Source: an uncultured Eggerthella sp.
GTDB lineage: Bacteria > Actinomycetota > Coriobacteriia > Coriobacteriales > Eggerthellaceae
Assembly: GCA_905203045.1 (NCBI GenBank)
Contig: CAJKUH010000001.1
Coordinates: 62,001 to 126,000, forward strand
Length of the DNA: 64,000 bases
Reading direction: 5' to 3'
Shown: positions 25,526-33,802 of the stretch, piece by piece
Numbering within the stretch: the first letter of the stretch is position 1
How the letters are laid out: the number at the start of each line of letters is the position of its first letter
Notes under the pieces: generated by a model
What the model was told of the DNA's origin: nothing
What the model saw: only the letters and a program-made list of their open reading frames with translations
Databases searched by the model: none
Made by a program: the position numbers and the translations under genes

Positions 25526-26602
25526 ATGGATCTTTCCGTATTCAAAGACCCGGAACTGGCCCGCGGCCTTATCCATTCCATCCAAAAATGGGCGCCCGAA
25601 CACGCAACGCTGATGGAAGTGTGCGGCACCCATACGGTTGCCATTGCCCGCAATGGCTTGCGCACCATGATGCCCGAAGGCACGCGTTTGGCTTCGGGTC
25701 CGGGGTGCCCGGTGTGCGTTACCAGCAACAAGGACATCGACACGGTTATTGCGCTTTCGCGCGTGCCCGGCGTTACCATTGCCACTTTCGGCGACATGAC
25801 GCGCGTGCCTGGTTCCACTTCCAGCCTGCTGAAAGAACAGGCCGAAGGGCGCAACGTGAGCATCGTGTACTCGCCGCTCGACGCCTTGAAGCTTGCGCAG
25901 GAAAACCCCGATCAGCAAGTTGTGTTCGTGGGCGTTGGCTTCGAGACCACTACGCCGCTGGTGGCCATGGCCATCAAACGTGCAAAGGCATTGGGGCTGA
26001 AGAACTTCAGCGTGTTCGTTGCGCACAAGAACATGCCCGGTGCCCTGGAAACCATCGTTTCCGATCCGGCGCTGCAGATTGATGCGCTTATCCTGCCGGG
26101 ACATGTGAGCACCATCATCGGTACCAAGCCCTATGAGTTCCTGGCGAAGAAATACGGCATTCCCGGCGTGGTTACCGGCTTCGAGGCGGTAGATGTGCTG
26201 CAGGGCATTGCCATGATCATGCGCCAGCTGCACGAAGGTCGTGCGGAAATCGAGATTGCCTACACGCGCGGCGTGGCGCCTGAGGGCAATCCTGTTGCCC
26301 TTGCTGCCATCAACGAGGTGTTCCACACCGTTGATGCGACGTGGCGTGGCCTGGGCGTTATTCCCGGTTCCGGTTATGCCATTCGTCCCGAGTTTGCGGA
26401 ATTTGATGCGTTCCAGCGCTTCGAGCCCGCTGTCGAGCCGACGCAGGAGCCGAAAGGGTGCCGTTGCGGCGATGTGCTGCGCGGCATGATGGCGCCGAAC
26501 GAATGTCCCTTGTTCCGCAAGGTGTGCACGCCAGAAAACCCTGTTGGCCCGTGCATGGTTTCTTCAGAAGGCTCATGCGCCGCATATTTCAGGTATCTGT
26601 AA
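25526..26602 (+). CDS. hypD: Hydrogenase maturation protein HypD
   Basis: The 358-residue product has the HypD motifs CGTHT, GPGCPVC, GFETTTP and the Cys-rich C-terminus (CRCGDVLRG, CPLF, CTPENPVGPCMVSSEGSC) that holds a [4Fe-4S] cluster. It is the scaffold on which the Fe(CN)2CO unit is assembled with HypC and HypE. ATG 25526 has only a weak RBS (AAGGCGG). A terminator follows; hypE, hypA and hypB are not in the window. Confidence 0.96.
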   Translation: MDLSVFKDPELARGLIHSIQKWAPEHATLMEVCGTHTVAIARNGLRTMMPEGTRLASGPGCPVCVTSNKDIDTVIALSRVPGVTIATFGDMTRVPGSTSSLLKEQAEGRNVSIVYSPLDALKLAQENPDQQVVFVGVGFETTTPLVAMAIKRAKALGLKNFSVFVAHKNMPGALETIVSDPALQIDALILPGHVSTIIGTKPYEFLAKKYGIPGVVTGFEAVDVLQGIAMIMRQLHEGRAEIEIAYTRGVAPEGNPVALAAINEVFHTVDATWRGLGVIPGSGYAIRPEFAEFDAFQRFEPAVEPTQEPKGCRCGDVLRGMMAPNECPLFRKVCTPENPVGPCMVSSEGSCAAYFRYL

Positions 26603-26604
26603 AG

Positions 26605-26633
26605 GAAAAGCCCGCTTACGGGCTTTTCTTTTA
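26605..26633 (+). terminator. Terminator after hypD
   Basis: GAAAAGCCCG-CTTA-CGGGCTTTTC followed by TTTT closes the pgi-hypFCD unit. Confidence 0.9.
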
Positions 26634-26689
26634 TCGGGGCTTTCCAAAAAGCCGATGTGACGCGGTCTGCGGTGAAGTGCCTGTTATGC

Positions 26690-26695
26690 TACAAT
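26690..26695 (+). promoter_or_regulatory. Extended -10 promoter for the PH-domain pair
   Basis: TGCTACAAT gives an extended -10 (TGN + TACAAT) with no recognisable -35, 39 bases before the start codon. The following bases (AGACC) resemble those after the folE -10 box. Confidence 0.5.
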
Positions 26696-26733
26696 AGACC
26701 AATAATTGTTTATTTTTCTGGATTGGAGCCTGT

Positions 26734-27234
26734 ATGCGTGCAGAGCCGAAGGACATGTTGGATCCTCGTATCAAAGCGGTGTGGCGCATCAGCGACACGC
26801 TGTTGCTTACGCTACTGTGGCTGTGCATTGCGCTGCCGGGCCTTATCATTGCGCTGACAGATGCAGCGGGCACCGAGCTGTTCTGGCTGAAACCCTATCT
26901 TTTGGTATGCGTGGTGCTGTACGCCGTTTCACTTGTCGCGTTCCTTTTCGTGGTAACGCCGCTTCGCTATATTCGCTGGCACTACGAGCTGCGTCCTGAT
27001 TTCCTTGAACTGAAATACGGCATCATCTGGCAAAAACATATTGTGGTGCCGTTTATTCGCGTGCAGAACACCGACACGAAGCAGGGTCCTGTTCTGCGCG
27101 CTTTCGGCCTTTCGGCCGTTACCGTTTTCACGGCTGCGGGAGCAATGGAGATTCCGGGATTGCAGGCCGAAGAGGCCGACAATGTCCGTGACCGCGCTGC
27201 CGAGTTTGCCCGTCTTGCCCGTGAGGACGTGTAG
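26734..27234 (+). CDS. Bacterial PH-domain (YdbS-like) membrane protein
   Basis: The 166-residue product has two membrane segments (about 25-45 and 58-80) followed by a bPH2/DUF304 domain (YIRWHYELRPDFLELKYGIIW, VPFIRVQNTDTKQGPVLRAFGL). Such proteins usually occur as YdbS-YdbT pairs, and the next gene is the YdbT type. In Bacillus the pair affects resistance to certain antimicrobial compounds; function here is inferred only. ATG 26734 follows TTGGAG; ATG 26755 is an alternative. Confidence 0.85.
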   Translation: MRAEPKDMLDPRIKAVWRISDTLLLTLLWLCIALPGLIIALTDAAGTELFWLKPYLLVCVVLYAVSLVAFLFVVTPLRYIRWHYELRPDFLELKYGIIWQKHIVVPFIRVQNTDTKQGPVLRAFGLSAVTVFTAAGAMEIPGLQAEEADNVRDRAAEFARLAREDV

Positions 27235-27235
27235 T

Positions 27236-29026
27236 ATGGCTTCTCCAGAACCTTTGCCGTCCAAAGAAGCTTCGCTTGAACCTGGGAAGGGAAAGCAAGG
27301 CGCTGTCCCGCGGTATTACCTTCATCATTGCTATATCTGGCTGGGCACGGTGCGCGTTGCGCCCATTATCTACGCCTGCGGGCTTTCCTCGTTACCGGGA
27401 CTCATCAACCTTGCCGAGGTACTGGGTGCCGCCCCTTCTTCCACGGTGATCGTGGCGCTTTTGCTTCTTCTGGTTGCGACGCTTGCGGTATGCGCCGTGG
27501 TGCTGGGCGTGCGTGCCTGGGAGTACCGCTATACCTGGTACGAATTCGATGAAACCGAGTTCAGCTTCTATTCGGGCATCTTGAGCAAGTATCGTACCCA
27601 TGTGCCGTACGCGAAAATCCAGTCGGTGAACGAGCGCGCTTCGTTGCTGCAGCGGTTGGCTGGCGTATGCACGGTGGCCATTGACACGGCAGGCGGCGCC
27701 AACAACAAGGCTGTCATGGTTTCGTATGTTGAACGAAGCGCTGCCGAATACCTTCGACGCGAGCTTTTCCTTCGCAAGCAGAAGGAGGTCGGCGCAGTTC
27801 CCTCCGATTCGGCTCACGTTGCCCCTGGTAGCGTTGCGCAACAGGACAACGTGCTTGATGGGGCTGCCGCCGTGCTGGACGATATGCGCGGCGTGTTCGC
27901 GAAAGGCGAAGTCGATACCGGCCTGATTACCTGTGAATACGGGCTCGGCAACAAGGAGTTGTTCCTTTCGGCGCTGTGCGGGAAATCGTCTTTTGCGGTA
28001 GCGCTTTTAACGGTGATTGCGGCGGTGGCAACGGTCGTTTCGTGCTTTGTGGAGGCTAACCTTCTGAACGACCAAACCGCCTTCTTCGTTACCGGCATGA
28101 CAAAGCAGCATGTGGTGCTTGCGTGCGCGCTTGTGGGTCTTTTCGTTGTGGGCTGCTTGATAGCGGCGTGGGCACTGTGCCTGCTGGCTACCTGTTTGTC
28201 GTACGGTGGGTTCCGCGCGCGCCGAAGGGGGAGCCGCATCGAAGTGGAGCGGGGGCTTATCACCCATGTGTTCAGCGGCATCGACGTCGACCGCATTCAG
28301 TCGGTGCATATCCACCAGACGCTTTTCCAACGGCTGCTGAAAAGCTGCTCCGTTTCCTATGGAAGGGTGGGAGCTGCATCGGGTGAGGAAGCTTCCGGGG
28401 GCTCTTCCCCGCAGCAGGAGGTTGAAAAGCTGGTAGTGCACCCCTTCCTGCCGCTTTCAGAAGCGCAGCGTTTGGTTGCCGGGCTTACTCCCGAATATGC
28501 TGTTATCCCTGCGGCTTCCGTCAAGCCGCCAAGGGTTGCCCTGCGGCGTGCCCTTACCCGTCGCGCTGTTTTGCAAGGCGTTGGCTTTTGGCTGGCTGTA
28601 TGCCTGCTGGTTGTTTCTTTGGCAATTTCCGTTGCCTCGAGCTTCGGGAGCATAACGGTTGCCCAGCTCCATGGCCTGTTGACGGTTGCAGTAGTGCCGG
28701 GGCTGGTGCTCTGTCTCGTTGTAATGGTTGCTGAAGCGGTGGGCGCGGTGCTGTGGCATCGTCGTAGCGCTTTCGGCTTCGATACTGCAGGCACTACGGT
28801 GGTGAACGGCGGCTATTCGACCGATACGGTGATAATTCCCCGTAAGAAGATGCAGTACGCCGCTATCCGCACGAACCCTTTGCAGCGCCATGCGCACGTT
28901 GCCACGGTATGCCTGCGCACTGCTGCCGGCGTTCAGGGCCGCACCGAACGCTTGATTGACGTTCCCGTTACACAAGCCGTCTCCTGGCTTTCGTGGGCGG
29001 AACCCGGTGCATCGAGGCGAGTATAA
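27236..29026 (+). CDS. Bacterial PH-domain (YdbT-like) multi-pass membrane protein
   Basis: The 596-residue product contains three PH/DUF304 units, each recognisable by a strand pair and a RIQSV/KIQSV-type motif (YAKIQSVNERASLLQRLAGV, DVDRIQSVHIHQTLFQRLL, RKKMQYAAIRTNPLQRHA), separated by pairs of membrane segments. It is translationally linked to the YdbS-like gene: the stop and the ATG are one base apart, with GAGGA as RBS inside the upstream gene. The YdbS-YdbT arrangement is conserved. Its direct role is unknown. Confidence 0.88.
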   Translation: MASPEPLPSKEASLEPGKGKQGAVPRYYLHHCYIWLGTVRVAPIIYACGLSSLPGLINLAEVLGAAPSSTVIVALLLLLVATLAVCAVVLGVRAWEYRYTWYEFDETEFSFYSGILSKYRTHVPYAKIQSVNERASLLQRLAGVCTVAIDTAGGANNKAVMVSYVERSAAEYLRRELFLRKQKEVGAVPSDSAHVAPGSVAQQDNVLDGAAAVLDDMRGVFAKGEVDTGLITCEYGLGNKELFLSALCGKSSFAVALLTVIAAVATVVSCFVEANLLNDQTAFFVTGMTKQHVVLACALVGLFVVGCLIAAWALCLLATCLSYGGFRARRRGSRIEVERGLITHVFSGIDVDRIQSVHIHQTLFQRLLKSCSVSYGRVGAASGEEASGGSSPQQEVEKLVVHPFLPLSEAQRLVAGLTPEYAVIPAASVKPPRVALRRALTRRAVLQGVGFWLAVCLLVVSLAISVASSFGSITVAQLHGLLTVAVVPGLVLCLVVMVAEAVGAVLWHRRSAFGFDTAGTTVVNGGYSTDTVIIPRKKMQYAAIRTNPLQRHAHVATVCLRTAAGVQGRTERLIDVPVTQAVSWLSWAEPGASRRV

Positions 29027-29109
29027 TCGCAGCATCCAGAAGGCGCATCCTTCTTGGTTTTCGGAAGAGAAGAAACAGGCTGCTTTGGTGCAGCGCTGGA
29101 GGGGATAGC

Positions 29110-29874
29110 ATGGCTCAGTCACAGGTAGGGCAGTCGGAATGGGTGCCACGCCAATTCAAGAAAAGCGCTTCTGAAAAGCCGAAGCGCCCTAAGCGGGAAA
29201 AGAGGCAGAAGGAGCCACGGCAAAATCGCGATTCAGCCAAGGCGATTCGTGCCTATTCGGTTGGCGAGGAAATAGCGAATTCGGTCACCCATGGCATTGG
29301 CGCGCTTCTTGCCATTGCCGCCATTCCCTTGTGCATTGTTGCCGCGGTTCATTCGGGCGGCGGGTTGCATTTGGCGGCAGCCCTGGTGTACAGCATCTTC
29401 ATGCTGTTGGAATACGTGATGTCCACGCTGTACCACGCTATAAGCGCTGAAAAGGCCAAGCGAGTGTTCAAGGTGCTCGATCATAGTTTCATCTACCTGT
29501 TCATCGCGGCTTCATACAGTCCGTATTGCCTGGTCACGTTGGTCGATTACTCGGGCGTTGCCCTGTTCGTGTTCGTATGGGTCGTTGCCATTGCCGGCGT
29601 GGTTGCCGAATCGTTCTGGGTATTTCGTCCGCGCTGGATTTCGGCGGTGCTGTATCTGTTGCTTGGCTGGTCGGTTGTGTGGTTCATTCCCCAGCTGTGG
29701 GCGCTTTTGCCTGCTGCCGGCTTCTGGCTTCTGCTTGCCGGTGGGCTGTGCTACTCGATCGGCTGCATTTTCTACGTACTGAAGAAGATCCCCTATATGC
29801 ATTCGGTGTTCCACCTGTGGATTTTGGCCGGCTCGGTGTGTCAGTTCCTTTCCATTTTCCTGTTTGTTCTGTAG
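29110..29874 (+). CDS. Hemolysin III / PAQR family membrane protein
   Basis: The 254-residue product has a basic N-terminal tail of about 45 residues (KPKRPKREKRQKEPRQ) not seen in most relatives. The family core follows: EEIANSVTHGIGALLA, STLYHAIS, LDHSFIYLFIAASYSPYCLV and HSVFHLWILAGS, with seven membrane helices. The histidines and the Asp of the core form the PAQR metal site. The name hemolysin III is historical; the E. coli homologue is linked to membrane-energy homeostasis. RBS GGAGGGG lies close before ATG 29110. Confidence 0.9.
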   Translation: MAQSQVGQSEWVPRQFKKSASEKPKRPKREKRQKEPRQNRDSAKAIRAYSVGEEIANSVTHGIGALLAIAAIPLCIVAAVHSGGGLHLAAALVYSIFMLLEYVMSTLYHAISAEKAKRVFKVLDHSFIYLFIAASYSPYCLVTLVDYSGVALFVFVWVVAIAGVVAESFWVFRPRWISAVLYLLLGWSVVWFIPQLWALLPAAGFWLLLAGGLCYSIGCIFYVLKKIPYMHSVFHLWILAGSVCQFLSIFLFVL

Positions 29875-29956
29875 ACCTCTCCAGCAACGTTTTCCTGACG
29901 AAGCGTGCAGGCATGCCGCGCAAGCGGTTTAATGGGAGGGAAACGAAAGGGGCTTC

Positions 29957-30895
29957 GTGGCCAAGGAAGAGCAAAATAAGTACTCGCTGTTCAACCAGCC
30001 GAAGGCAAGGCCGGCCATAACGCGTGGAGAAGACTGCCTTATCGCGGGCGTGTGCTCCGGCTTGGCGGAACGCCTCGACGCCGATGCGGTTGTGGTGCGC
30101 GTGACGGCCGTTGTACTGCTTATCTGCACCTTCGGGCTGGTCATTATCCCCTATATCGCTTTGGCTGCCTGTTTACCCTCGTCGTGCGAGGGAGGCAAGC
30201 CTTTGAACGTCAACCCCCTTGATGTATGCTCCGATCGCTATCATCGCGTGGTGAGCTCCGCTGCCCGTCGCGGTGAAACGTTGCGTGGCTACGGCATTCA
30301 CGCCGATGCGGGCCATATGCCGCCCATGCCGCCGAGTGCTTCCGATGTTCAGCGGCCGGTACGCACGGAGTCGGTCCAAAGCGTGACAGTGCCCGAAGAA
30401 ACGAAGGTCCGTCGTCGCACCCCTGTGGTGTTGGCGCTGGTGGTACTCACCACGCTCTTGTTCGCGTTTGCCGCGAATTACTGGGTTTCCCGTATTCCCG
30501 GTGTTAACGTCTGGGGCTTTTGGCCGCTGCTGTTGGTGGTTGCGGGCACCACCGCGTTGGTGTGCTTTGCCGACAAAGCGCCCCTTGCCCTGCGCTTGTG
30601 TGGCCTGGTTGCGTGCATCGAGCTGTGCATTGCCCTGCTGCCTTTCACCCTGGGCATCTGCCCGTTGCGTTGCCTTGAGCGTTTGAGCGATCTTTCGGCG
30701 CTGATGTGGCTTTCCGTGGTGGCATGCCTTGTTATCGCATTTGCCTTCGACCGCGTTGATTTCTTGGCGTTGGGCGTGGGGCTCATTGCGGTGGCGCTGG
30801 CGGTTTCGTACTTCGATCTGGGTGTGTTCGACCGCCTGATGATGTTCTCGTCATATTCTCGCCACAATGTTGCGTTACCCCTGTTCAGAGGGTAG
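29957..30895 (+). CDS. PspC-domain membrane protein
   Basis: The 312-residue product carries an N-terminal PspC domain (GEDCLIAGVCSGLAERL, then a hydrophobic segment near residues 48-70). A polar linker (about 75-155) and five or so membrane segments in the C-terminal half follow. PspC proteins sense membrane stress in phage-shock systems; no PspA or PspB is visible nearby. The start is GTG 29957 with GAAAGGGG upstream. It follows the hemolysin-III gene with an 82-base gap and may be co-transcribed. Confidence 0.82.
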   Translation: MAKEEQNKYSLFNQPKARPAITRGEDCLIAGVCSGLAERLDADAVVVRVTAVVLLICTFGLVIIPYIALAACLPSSCEGGKPLNVNPLDVCSDRYHRVVSSAARRGETLRGYGIHADAGHMPPMPPSASDVQRPVRTESVQSVTVPEETKVRRRTPVVLALVVLTTLLFAFAANYWVSRIPGVNVWGFWPLLLVVAGTTALVCFADKAPLALRLCGLVACIELCIALLPFTLGICPLRCLERLSDLSALMWLSVVACLVIAFAFDRVDFLALGVGLIAVALAVSYFDLGVFDRLMMFSSYSRHNVALPLFRG

Positions 30896-30955
30896 AAGCA
30901 CGTCTTTTTACCCGCAGTTTCCTTGAGGCTTCGTGCCGTTTGCCGATGCCTTGAT

Positions 30956-30984
30956 TTGGAGGGTTTTCGATAGGCAGGTATAAT
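30956..30984 (+). promoter_or_regulatory. Promoter of the double-psi-barrel protein gene
   Basis: TTGGAG (30956-30961) and a perfect TATAAT (30979-30984) with 17-base spacing place the transcription start near 30991, only about 25 bases before the chosen GTG. Confidence 0.65.
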
Positions 30985-31015
30985 AAGCCCTGCATTTTTA
31001 TGTGCTTAACTGCAT

Positions 31016-31864
31016 GTGTCCCGCTTGGGCGCTGCAGGTAGGGCCCAACTCCTGGTTGCTTGGATGCGCAGGAAGCGGGCGAAGTTGCGGCATTGGAGTT
31101 TTTTGGCTAAAGCCAGAGCACATACGAAAAAGAGGTTCGCACCTGCCTTGATGGTGTGCCTTGTGGCAATCATGGCACTGACGGTAGTTGCGTTCTTCTC
31201 TGTTGGTCAGGCTCAGGGCTCTGGTCAGGAAGACCCAACCACGCTTGGTTTGGGTTCGTCTCGCGCCCAGTCCGCCGAAACCCAGCAGCTTTCCTCGGCT
31301 CAGCGCGCTTCGGGCGTTGCCGATGCCTCTTCGAGCGTCGACGGCGTAACCGTTTCGGAAGCGGTTGATGCTACCGAGGCAACCCAGCGTTCTATCACGG
31401 TGAAAGATCCCGACCCCGTTGTTGTTCCCATCGCGGTTGACAACACCAACGAATTGGCGAAGCAGAAAGCAAACGAGGTTTGCACCCTTGACCCGTTGCC
31501 CACTGCCCCTCGTGTTGCACCTGATGTGAACGACGGCACCTGGCAAAGCGGCATCGCTTCTGCCTACTCCATCGAAACGAACGACGATGGTCAGGGCAAT
31601 TTCGGGGTAACGGATACCGCTTCCGGCGTTGCCCTTACCCATTCCAGCATTACCGTTGCCGTGCCTGAAGATAAGTCTTATCTGGTGGGAAGCATCTGTG
31701 AGATTTGCTACAACGGCAAGGTTGTTATTGCCACCGTTACCGATACCGGCGGTTTTGCCAAGTACGGTCGCGCGCTCGACCTGGCACCTGGCGTGTACAA
31801 GGCATTCGGTGCTACCGGCTATTACGACTGGGGTACGCGCGACGTGTACTATCGCTTCATCTAA
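31016..31864 (+). CDS. Exported RlpA-like double-psi beta-barrel protein
   Basis: The 282-residue product has a basic N-terminus, one membrane segment (about 43-63), a Ser/Thr/Asp-rich stretch and a C-terminal domain (about 180-282). That domain resembles the RlpA/3D double-psi barrel: GIASAYSI, TASGVALTHSS, VIATVTDTGG, GRALDLAPGVYKAFG and a final GTRDVYYRF. Such domains bind or cleave peptidoglycan in some relatives; activity here is unproven. Start choice is uncertain: GTG 31016 follows an in-frame stop but lacks an RBS, and ATG 31064 also lacks one. A 13-codon ORF (31000-31041) overlaps the start. Confidence 0.75.
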   Translation: MSRLGAAGRAQLLVAWMRRKRAKLRHWSFLAKARAHTKKRFAPALMVCLVAIMALTVVAFFSVGQAQGSGQEDPTTLGLGSSRAQSAETQQLSSAQRASGVADASSSVDGVTVSEAVDATEATQRSITVKDPDPVVVPIAVDNTNELAKQKANEVCTLDPLPTAPRVAPDVNDGTWQSGIASAYSIETNDDGQGNFGVTDTASGVALTHSSITVAVPEDKSYLVGSICEICYNGKVVIATVTDTGGFAKYGRALDLAPGVYKAFGATGYYDWGTRDVYYRFI

Positions 31865-31915
31865 TAGCGGAATGAATGCGGGTTGGCGTTGGCACCCGTG
31901 CAAACAAGAGCTTTC

Positions 31916-31954
31916 AAAAACGAGGCTTCAGCACATGCCGAGCCTCGTTTTTTG
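31916..31954 (+). terminator. Terminator after the double-psi-barrel gene
   Basis: AAAAACGAGGCT and AGCCTCGTTTTTT form the stem, ending in six T. Confidence 0.92.
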
Positions 31955-32106
31955 TTTTCCGAACGTCGCAAATGCTGCTCGTTCTGCCTTTTGCTGCATT
32001 GCCGAAACCCTCGCAACGAGCGGTATCTGACCCTCTTGTTTTGAGTTGTTCCAATGATTCTTCTAAACTATCCAAAACAAGGTATGTTTTTGCGTGCAGC
32101 AGCACA

Positions 32107-32122
32107 TGTTCCACGTGAAACA
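32107..32122. promoter_or_regulatory. parS-like ParB binding site 3
   Basis: TGTTCCACGTGAAACA matches 15 of 16 parS positions (T to C at position 5). It is intergenic. Confidence 0.82.
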
Positions 32123-32135
32123 GGCCGAGCAGGAT

Positions 32136-32168
32136 ATTCCAATTTGCCTTACTAAGGTGAATTGGAAT
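32136..32168. promoter_or_regulatory. Palindromic operator-like sequence upstream of trkA
   Basis: ATTCCAATT (32136-32144) and AATTGGAAT (32160-32168) flank a second inverted pair CCTT / AAGG. It is AT-rich with no T tail on the + strand, so it looks more like a protein-binding site than a terminator. Confidence 0.45.
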
Positions 32169-32189
32169 CCAGCAGCACTGGAAAAAAAG

Positions 32190-32330
32190 AAACCAAGAGT
32201 ATTGGCAAAAACAGCGAGCGTGGTTCTGGTGAGTGCAGATGCCGTGAAAGCCTGCGCCAGGCGTGCTTTGCACGTCAAGCAGGCTTGGAGCGGCAGTTGC
32301 GCCGCCAGAACCACGCGCAGCGTCATCGCG
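32190..32330 (-). repeat. Dispersed structured intergenic repeat, copy 4 (inverted orientation)
   Basis: Read on the - strand this copy matches copies 2, 3 and 5 along its length. Its outer arms are GCGTGGTTCTGG (32218-32229) and CCAGAACCACGC (32305-32316). Its inner arms are AAGCCTGC / GCAGGCTT. Both differ from the other copies yet still pair perfectly. It ends 44 bases before the trkA start. The 509-base gap holds the terminator, parS site, palindrome and this copy. Confidence 0.85.
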
Positions 32331-32373
32331 TTTAAGATGGAGGTGCGCTGTTCGTAGAGCAGCGCAACAAAAA

Positions 32374-33033
32374 GTGAGCAATATCATTATCGTGGGTTGC
32401 GGTCGTGTCGGGTCGCGCCTGGCCTTGATGCTTTCCGAGCATGACAACAATGTGTGTGTTATCGACCGTGATGCTTCGGCATTCGCGGCGTTGGGCCGTG
32501 ATTTCAACGGTTCCACGTTCCTAGGCGTTGGCTACGATGAGGAAATTCTGGTCAATGCCGGCATTGAAGAATGCGATTTCGTTGCTGCCGTAACGCAAAG
32601 CGACAATGCGAACCTGATGGTCGTGGAAATCGCCCGCCGTTTGTACGATGTCCCCCATGCCGTTGCGCGCTTGTACGACAGCAGCCACGAACGCACGTAC
32701 CTGCAGCTGGGCATCGACTATGTATGCGGCACTACGCTAGTGGCCGAGGAGATTTTCTCGAAGGCGATATCGGGCATTGGCGACCATATTGCCACCTTCG
32801 GCGATTTCGAGGTGCTGCAGTTTGCCCTGGACCTTTCCGGCGTGGGCCAGAAGTCGATCAAGGTTGCCGACTTGGAAAGCCGCCATGGCATTCGCGTGTG
32901 CGCGTTCGAGCGTGCGGATGGTACGGTAAGCTCGATCCCGTCCCCTTCGAGCATCCTGTATCACGGAGACGCGGTACTTGCGGTGGTGTCCCATGCCATG
33001 ATTCCCGAAATCGCGAAGTACGCGCGGGACTAG
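32374..33033 (+). CDS. TrkA-family potassium uptake regulatory protein (first of two)
   Basis: The 219-residue product has an N-terminal Rossmann RCK-N domain (NIIIVGCGRVGSRLA, GVGYDEEIL, AVTQSDNANLM) and an RCK-C domain ending near VVSHAMIPEIAKYA. Such subunits bind nucleotides and gate Trk/Ktr potassium channels at the inner face of the membrane. The start is GTG 32374, which lacks a clear RBS. The second TrkA-like gene follows after 9 bases; no TrkH/KtrB pore gene is in the window. Confidence 0.9.
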   Translation: MSNIIIVGCGRVGSRLALMLSEHDNNVCVIDRDASAFAALGRDFNGSTFLGVGYDEEILVNAGIEECDFVAAVTQSDNANLMVVEIARRLYDVPHAVARLYDSSHERTYLQLGIDYVCGTTLVAEEIFSKAISGIGDHIATFGDFEVLQFALDLSGVGQKSIKVADLESRHGIRVCAFERADGTVSSIPSPSSILYHGDAVLAVVSHAMIPEIAKYARD

Positions 33034-33042
33034 GAGGAAGCG

Positions 33043-33714
33043 GTGTATATCGTTATTGTTGGCGGTGGCAAGCTGGGTGCCTATTTGGCAGGTACGCTGT
33101 TGCGTGAAGGAAACCAGGTGGCTCTTATCGAAAAGTGCGATGCCCAAGCCCGCCGTCTTGCTGAATCGATCGATGGGTCGTGCATGGTTATCAGCGGCGA
33201 TGGCTGCTCGGCATCGGTGCAGGAAGATGCGGTAACCCAGTCGGCCGACGTGTTCGTAGCGGCAACCGGTCAGGATGAAGACAACCTTGCAGCCTGCGAA
33301 ATCGCTTCCCGCGTGTTTGACGTTCCGCGCTGCATTGCCCGCGTTAACAGCCCGAAGAACCTGCGCATCTTCCGCCGTTTGGGCATCGAGAGCATTTCTT
33401 CAACGGTGATGATCGCCAACCTGATTCAAGAAGAAGCCATGCTGGGCTCCATGAGCGTTGCGGTTTCCCTTACCAGCGACCAGGTTGGCCTTTTAGACAT
33501 CAAGGTTCCCACCATGCGCTACCACGACAACTACAAGGGCGTGCGCGCGTTGGACATCGAATTCGACGACGGCATTCGCCTGATTGCGGTTTCGCATGCC
33601 GACGAGGTAGAGGTCGTGAACAGCGAAACGCGCATTTTCCCAGGTGACCAGGTTATTGTTGCGGCTGATACCGACCTTTTGGCGCGTGCCCGCGAAATCG
33701 TGCGCTCGTTGTAG
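33043..33714 (+). CDS. TrkA-family potassium uptake regulatory protein (second of two)
   Basis: The 223-residue product has the RCK-N motif YIVIVGGGKLGAYLAGTL, ATGQDEDNLAACEIA, and an RCK-C domain (VPTMRYHDNYKGVRAL, FPGDQVIVAADTDLL). The start is GTG 33043; the RBS TAGGAGGA overlaps the stop of the first trkA, so the two are co-translated and probably form a hetero-octameric gating ring. The pair seems to have arisen by duplication but is strongly diverged. Confidence 0.9.
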   Translation: MYIVIVGGGKLGAYLAGTLLREGNQVALIEKCDAQARRLAESIDGSCMVISGDGCSASVQEDAVTQSADVFVAATGQDEDNLAACEIASRVFDVPRCIARVNSPKNLRIFRRLGIESISSTVMIANLIQEEAMLGSMSVAVSLTSDQVGLLDIKVPTMRYHDNYKGVRALDIEFDDGIRLIAVSHADEVEVVNSETRIFPGDQVIVAADTDLLARAREIVRSL

Positions 33715-33802
33715 AGGTTGCCGTACCCGTTTTCGTGTTTTATGTTGATAAAATAACGATCAAAACCATGTGCCGTAAGGCATGCACAAAGGGAGGAATC
33801 GG

